30,522 bases of DNA. Origin: a virus. Location: positions 1 through 30,522 of IMG/VR virus record IMGVR_UViG_3300005827_000106; one strand, 5' to 3'. The position numbers and the translations under genes were made by a program. Position 1 is the first letter of the stretch, and each line of letters opens with the position of its first letter. Of this stretch, positions 28,199 through 30,522 are shown piece by piece. The notes under the pieces are model-generated. The model made no database searches and was not told the DNA's origin. It saw nothing but the letters and a program-made list of their open reading frames with translations.

Positions 28199-29121
28199 CA
28201 ACCCACCTCTTTCAACTGCGCATCAGCCCAGTCCGTCCCGACCATGGGGGGGATCAGCACGTCCACCTGCAAACCCTGCCGGACCAGGCGGTGGGCCAGG
28301 GTGTAGGCAGCGTCCTGCCCGGTGAAGTTCGAATCGTTGTCCCCGAAGACCGCCACGGACTTGACGCCAGCGGGTGGCTCCCAGGTCTTCATGCCGTTGG
28401 CGTTCAGGGCGCTCCAAACGGGCAGGGAGAAGAGCTTCGAGCTGCAGATGGCCGTCTCTATGCCCTCGGCCACGCCCAATCGCTCCTGGACCCCTCCCAG
28501 GCGTACCTGGGCGCATTCCCCGAGTACCATCCGGACTGGATCCACGGCTGCCTTCCGGCCCTCGGGTGTCAGGTAGGTCCGGTGGATCCCGACCGCCTTC
28601 CCTTCGTTGGGGCGCAGCAGCGCCAGCATGGCGGGATGGTTCTGCCCGTCCATCGTGTGCCTCAGTTCCGGGTGGAAGCGCAGATCCTCGAGCACTGCCG
28701 AGGGATCACCGCAGCGCCGCTCCAGGTAGAGCCACACTGGATCGCCTGGCTGCACGGGCTTCGCGTCCGTCCAGAGCTTGATCAGGATCCGGCGCTTGTC
28801 GTCCTCGGTGCGCTGGGCCTTCTGCTGGGTCACATGCACCGTACCCAGGATGGAATCCACCCAGGCCGCGGCCTTCTCGAAGGGCTTCAGGTTCTTGAAC
28901 TCCATGAGCAGTTTGAATCCCGACCCGGGCCCGCACTGGCTGCAGTAGTAGGTCCCGTCCCCCTCCAGGTCATCGAACCGGAAGCGGTCCTTCCCGTCCC
29001 GGCAGAGTGGGCAGGGCCCGTGCTCGTTCTTCAGGTAGGACTCATCCAGTCCGGCCTGCAGTAGGATGCCCCGCCACTTGCCGCGGGCGGCGTCCCTGGT
29101 CTTCTCCATGGTGACGCTCAT
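28198..29121 (-). CDS. TOPRIM DNA primase
   Basis: 307 residues from ATG 29119-29121, four-base overlap with the helicase stop; the frame open to 29466 lies within the helicase gene. A zinc-binding domain has CPLC (C37, C40) and CSQC (C60, C63) around RFRFDDLEGDGTYYC. A linker leads to a TOPRIM domain with LGVAEGIETA (E219), FGDNDSN (D261, D263) and GTDWADAQL. This is the plan of phage primases of the P4-alpha/T7 gp4 group that lack a helicase half. It makes RNA primers for phage DNA synthesis; a separate SF2 helicase is encoded just upstream. The predicted metal-binding acidic residues are all present. Confidence 0.9.
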   Translation of the reverse strand: MSVTMEKTRDAARGKWRGILLQAGLDESYLKNEHGPCPLCRDGKDRFRFDDLEGDGTYYCSQCGPGSGFKLLMEFKNLKPFEKAAAWVDSILGTVHVTQQKAQRTEDDKRRILIKLWTDAKPVQPGDPVWLYLERRCGDPSAVLEDLRFHPELRHTMDGQNHPAMLALLRPNEGKAVGIHRTYLTPEGRKAAVDPVRMVLGECAQVRLGGVQERLGVAEGIETAICSSKLFSLPVWSALNANGMKTWEPPAGVKSVAVFGDNDSNFTGQDAAYTLAHRLVRQGLQVDVLIPPMVGTDWADAQLKEVG

Positions 29122-30522
29122 GAGGCCCTCCGGTTGTGGAAGGCGATCTGAAGGGACTTGATCTTGCCGACCACGTGGCGGGTGGGCTCGACCACAGGGG
29201 CCGTATCCACCTTGAACTCGTGCGGAGGCCATGCCCCGGTCATCTCGCGGTAGAGGTGCGCAGCGCGGCCCTGCTGCTTCTCGGGTGCGCTGTGGGTGCG
29301 GGCGTAGGTCGCCAACTGGGCCCAGAGGTGGGCGGCGTCCGGCGCCAGCTTCTTCCCGTTGAGGGTGATTTCCTGCATCTCGCCCGGCAGGTGCTGAACC
29401 AGGCTCTGGGGCGCGGGCTCGTACCCACACCGAACACAGCGCTTGCCCATGGGGGTGTAGGCGCACTTGGGACAGGCCTTGGGCTCCTTCTCCTCATCCT
29501 GGCGGACCGCCTTGTCCAGCTTCTCGCCGTCGTCCAGCTTGTCCAGGCCGTTGAAGAAGATCTCGGAGTAGTCGTCAGCGAAGCGAATGATGTTCCCCGA
29601 GAAGTCGAGGAGGATGCACTCGGTCTTCCCGGTCTCAGGTGAGCTCCGGAGTCCCCGCCCCCACATCTGAATGGCGGTGCTGAGGCTCTTGCGGAGCGGC
29701 CGGCAGTCACAGACGCACCCCACGTCCGGAACGTCGAAGCCCTTGGCCAGGGCCTCCACGCTCACCAGCACCCGCAGGTAGCTGTCTGGCTTGCGGTAGT
29801 CGTCCAGCAGGGCCTTGCGCTCGTCTTCCTTGGTCTCGCAGGTGAACATGGCCGCGGGGATTCCTGCCTCGTTGAATTGCTTGGCAATCTCGGCACAGTG
29901 GTTGATCGTGGCTCCAAAGACGATGGTCTTGAGGCCCAGGGCCAGGCGGTTCCACTCGGAGACCACATCGCCCACGAGGACCAGTTCCCGCTCCTCGGCC
30001 GCCCGGTCCGTCCACTCCCCGCCGGAGGTCTCCGCCCCGCTCATGTCCGGGCGCCTGCAGCTGAAGACCCGCATGGGGACCAGCACACCCGAATCCGTGA
30101 GGCTGGCCATGGTGGCGGCGTTCACGAGGTTGGTGAAGATTCGGCCCAGGCCAGCGCTGAACGGCGTGGCGCTGAGGCCCACCACCATCGCCTTGCAGTC
30201 GGCGGACGTGACGAAGTCCACCCAGCTTTTGTACTGGGTGTGGCACTCGTCCACGATCAGCACGTCCACCTCGGGCCAGCCTCGGCGCATCAGGGTTTGC
30301 AAGCTGGCGATCTGGAATTGCTTCCGCAGGTCCAGCCGCGGGTGGTCCGCCATGATGATCGAGTGGTTCCCCAGTCCGTAGCGCGTGGCCGTCTCGCTGG
30401 TCTGCAGAATCAGGGTCCGGCGGTCGCAAAGGAACATGGCCCGCTTGCCCTTCTTGATGGCCTCGGAGATCACGCGCATTCCCAGGAAGGTCTTCCCGGC
30501 GCCGGTGGCGGCCATGATGCAC
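29118..30522 (-). CDS. SF2 DEAD/DEAH-like helicase (N-terminus beyond the window)
   Basis: At least 465 residues are visible, and the frame continues past the right edge (an upstream CI precedes the first visible Met), so the true start is not in the window. Motif I is ATGAGKT right at the edge, motif II IVDECH, motif III LSATPF, then CCGF-type helicase-C motifs including VSVEALAKGFDVPDV and motif VI IQMWGRGLR. A zinc-ribbon-like CPKC...CVRC follows at about residues 351-371. This family (ResIII/UvrB-like phage helicases) opens DNA for replication or recombination. It leads the overlapping chain of replication genes. The lost N-terminus is probably short, since motif I usually lies within the first 40-50 residues. 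Confidence 0.9.
   Translation of the reverse strand, partial: CIMAATGAGKTFLGMRVISEAIKKGKRAMFLCDRRTLILQTSETATRYGLGNHSIIMADHPRLDLRKQFQIASLQTLMRRGWPEVDVLIVDECHTQYKSWVDFVTSADCKAMVVGLSATPFSAGLGRIFTNLVNAATMASLTDSGVLVPMRVFSCRRPDMSGAETSGGEWTDRAAEERELVLVGDVVSEWNRLALGLKTIVFGATINHCAEIAKQFNEAGIPAAMFTCETKEDERKALLDDYRKPDSYLRVLVSVEALAKGFDVPDVGCVCDCRPLRKSLSTAIQMWGRGLRSSPETGKTECILLDFSGNIIRFADDYSEIFFNGLDKLDDGEKLDKAVRQDEEKEPKACPKCAYTPMGKRCVRCGYEPAPQSLVQHLPGEMQEITLNGKKLAPDAAHLWAQLATYARTHSAPEKQQGRAAHLYREMTGAWPPHEFKVDTAPVVEPTRHVVGKIKSLQIAFHNRRAS

Overview
The window is a stretch of a temperate, GC-rich, tailed-phage genome whose virion module follows the phage P22 (short-tailed podovirus) plan. Almost every base is coding. 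Recognisable P22-type parts, in P22 order, are terminase small and large subunits, portal, scaffold, coat (gp5-like), tail accessory factor (gp4-like), tail hub/DNA-stabilisation protein (gp10-like), three candidate ejection proteins and a tailspike with a P22-type head-binding domain. Sequence divergence from the enterobacterial members is large. The host cannot be named from the sequence; the spanin-like protein suggests a Gram-negative, and the attachment site is the 3' part of a tRNA-Thr(CGT).

Layout. Positions 1-2045 (+ strand) hold the end of an early-type gene, two small conserved phage orphans, a winged-helix protein placed like an excisionase, and a tyrosine integrase. Positions 2046-2295 hold the attachment region: the 3' part of a tRNA gene, integrase arm-like repeats and a bidirectional terminator at which the two transcription units converge. 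Everything from 2296 to 30522 is on the - strand and is read from right to left: SF2 helicase, TOPRIM primase, replication-initiator-like protein, a small gene carrying origin-like repeats, a PD-(D/E)XK nuclease, an HNH nuclease, NinB and a Mor-like activator (30522-26102). After a 137-bp non-coding gap come a candidate lysis cassette, terminase, portal, scaffold and coat (25964-18235), then neck, tail, fibre, ejection and tailspike genes (18160-2296).

How it works together. The replication/recombination genes form one chain joined by overlapping stop and start codons and ending in a Mor/C-type activator. That activator sits directly before the only sizeable gap in the - strand, the natural place for the late promoter. 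Lysis, packaging, portal and scaffold genes form a second chain of 4-base overlaps. Structural genes downstream use a different arrangement, with the stop codon fused to the next ribosome-binding site. Two strong hairpins sit after the coat and the putative decoration gene.

Phage genes lie on both sides of the tRNA-derived core and the tRNA 5' half is missing, so the core reads as attP: the source is an unintegrated or circular phage genome, or tandem prophages, rather than a single integrated copy. The most interesting points are a lysis cassette placed before terminase whose only enzyme candidate is a DUF5675-like protein, the Mor-like activator in a P22-type phage, an origin-like repeat cluster inside a small gene, and the UUCG hairpin in the late operon.
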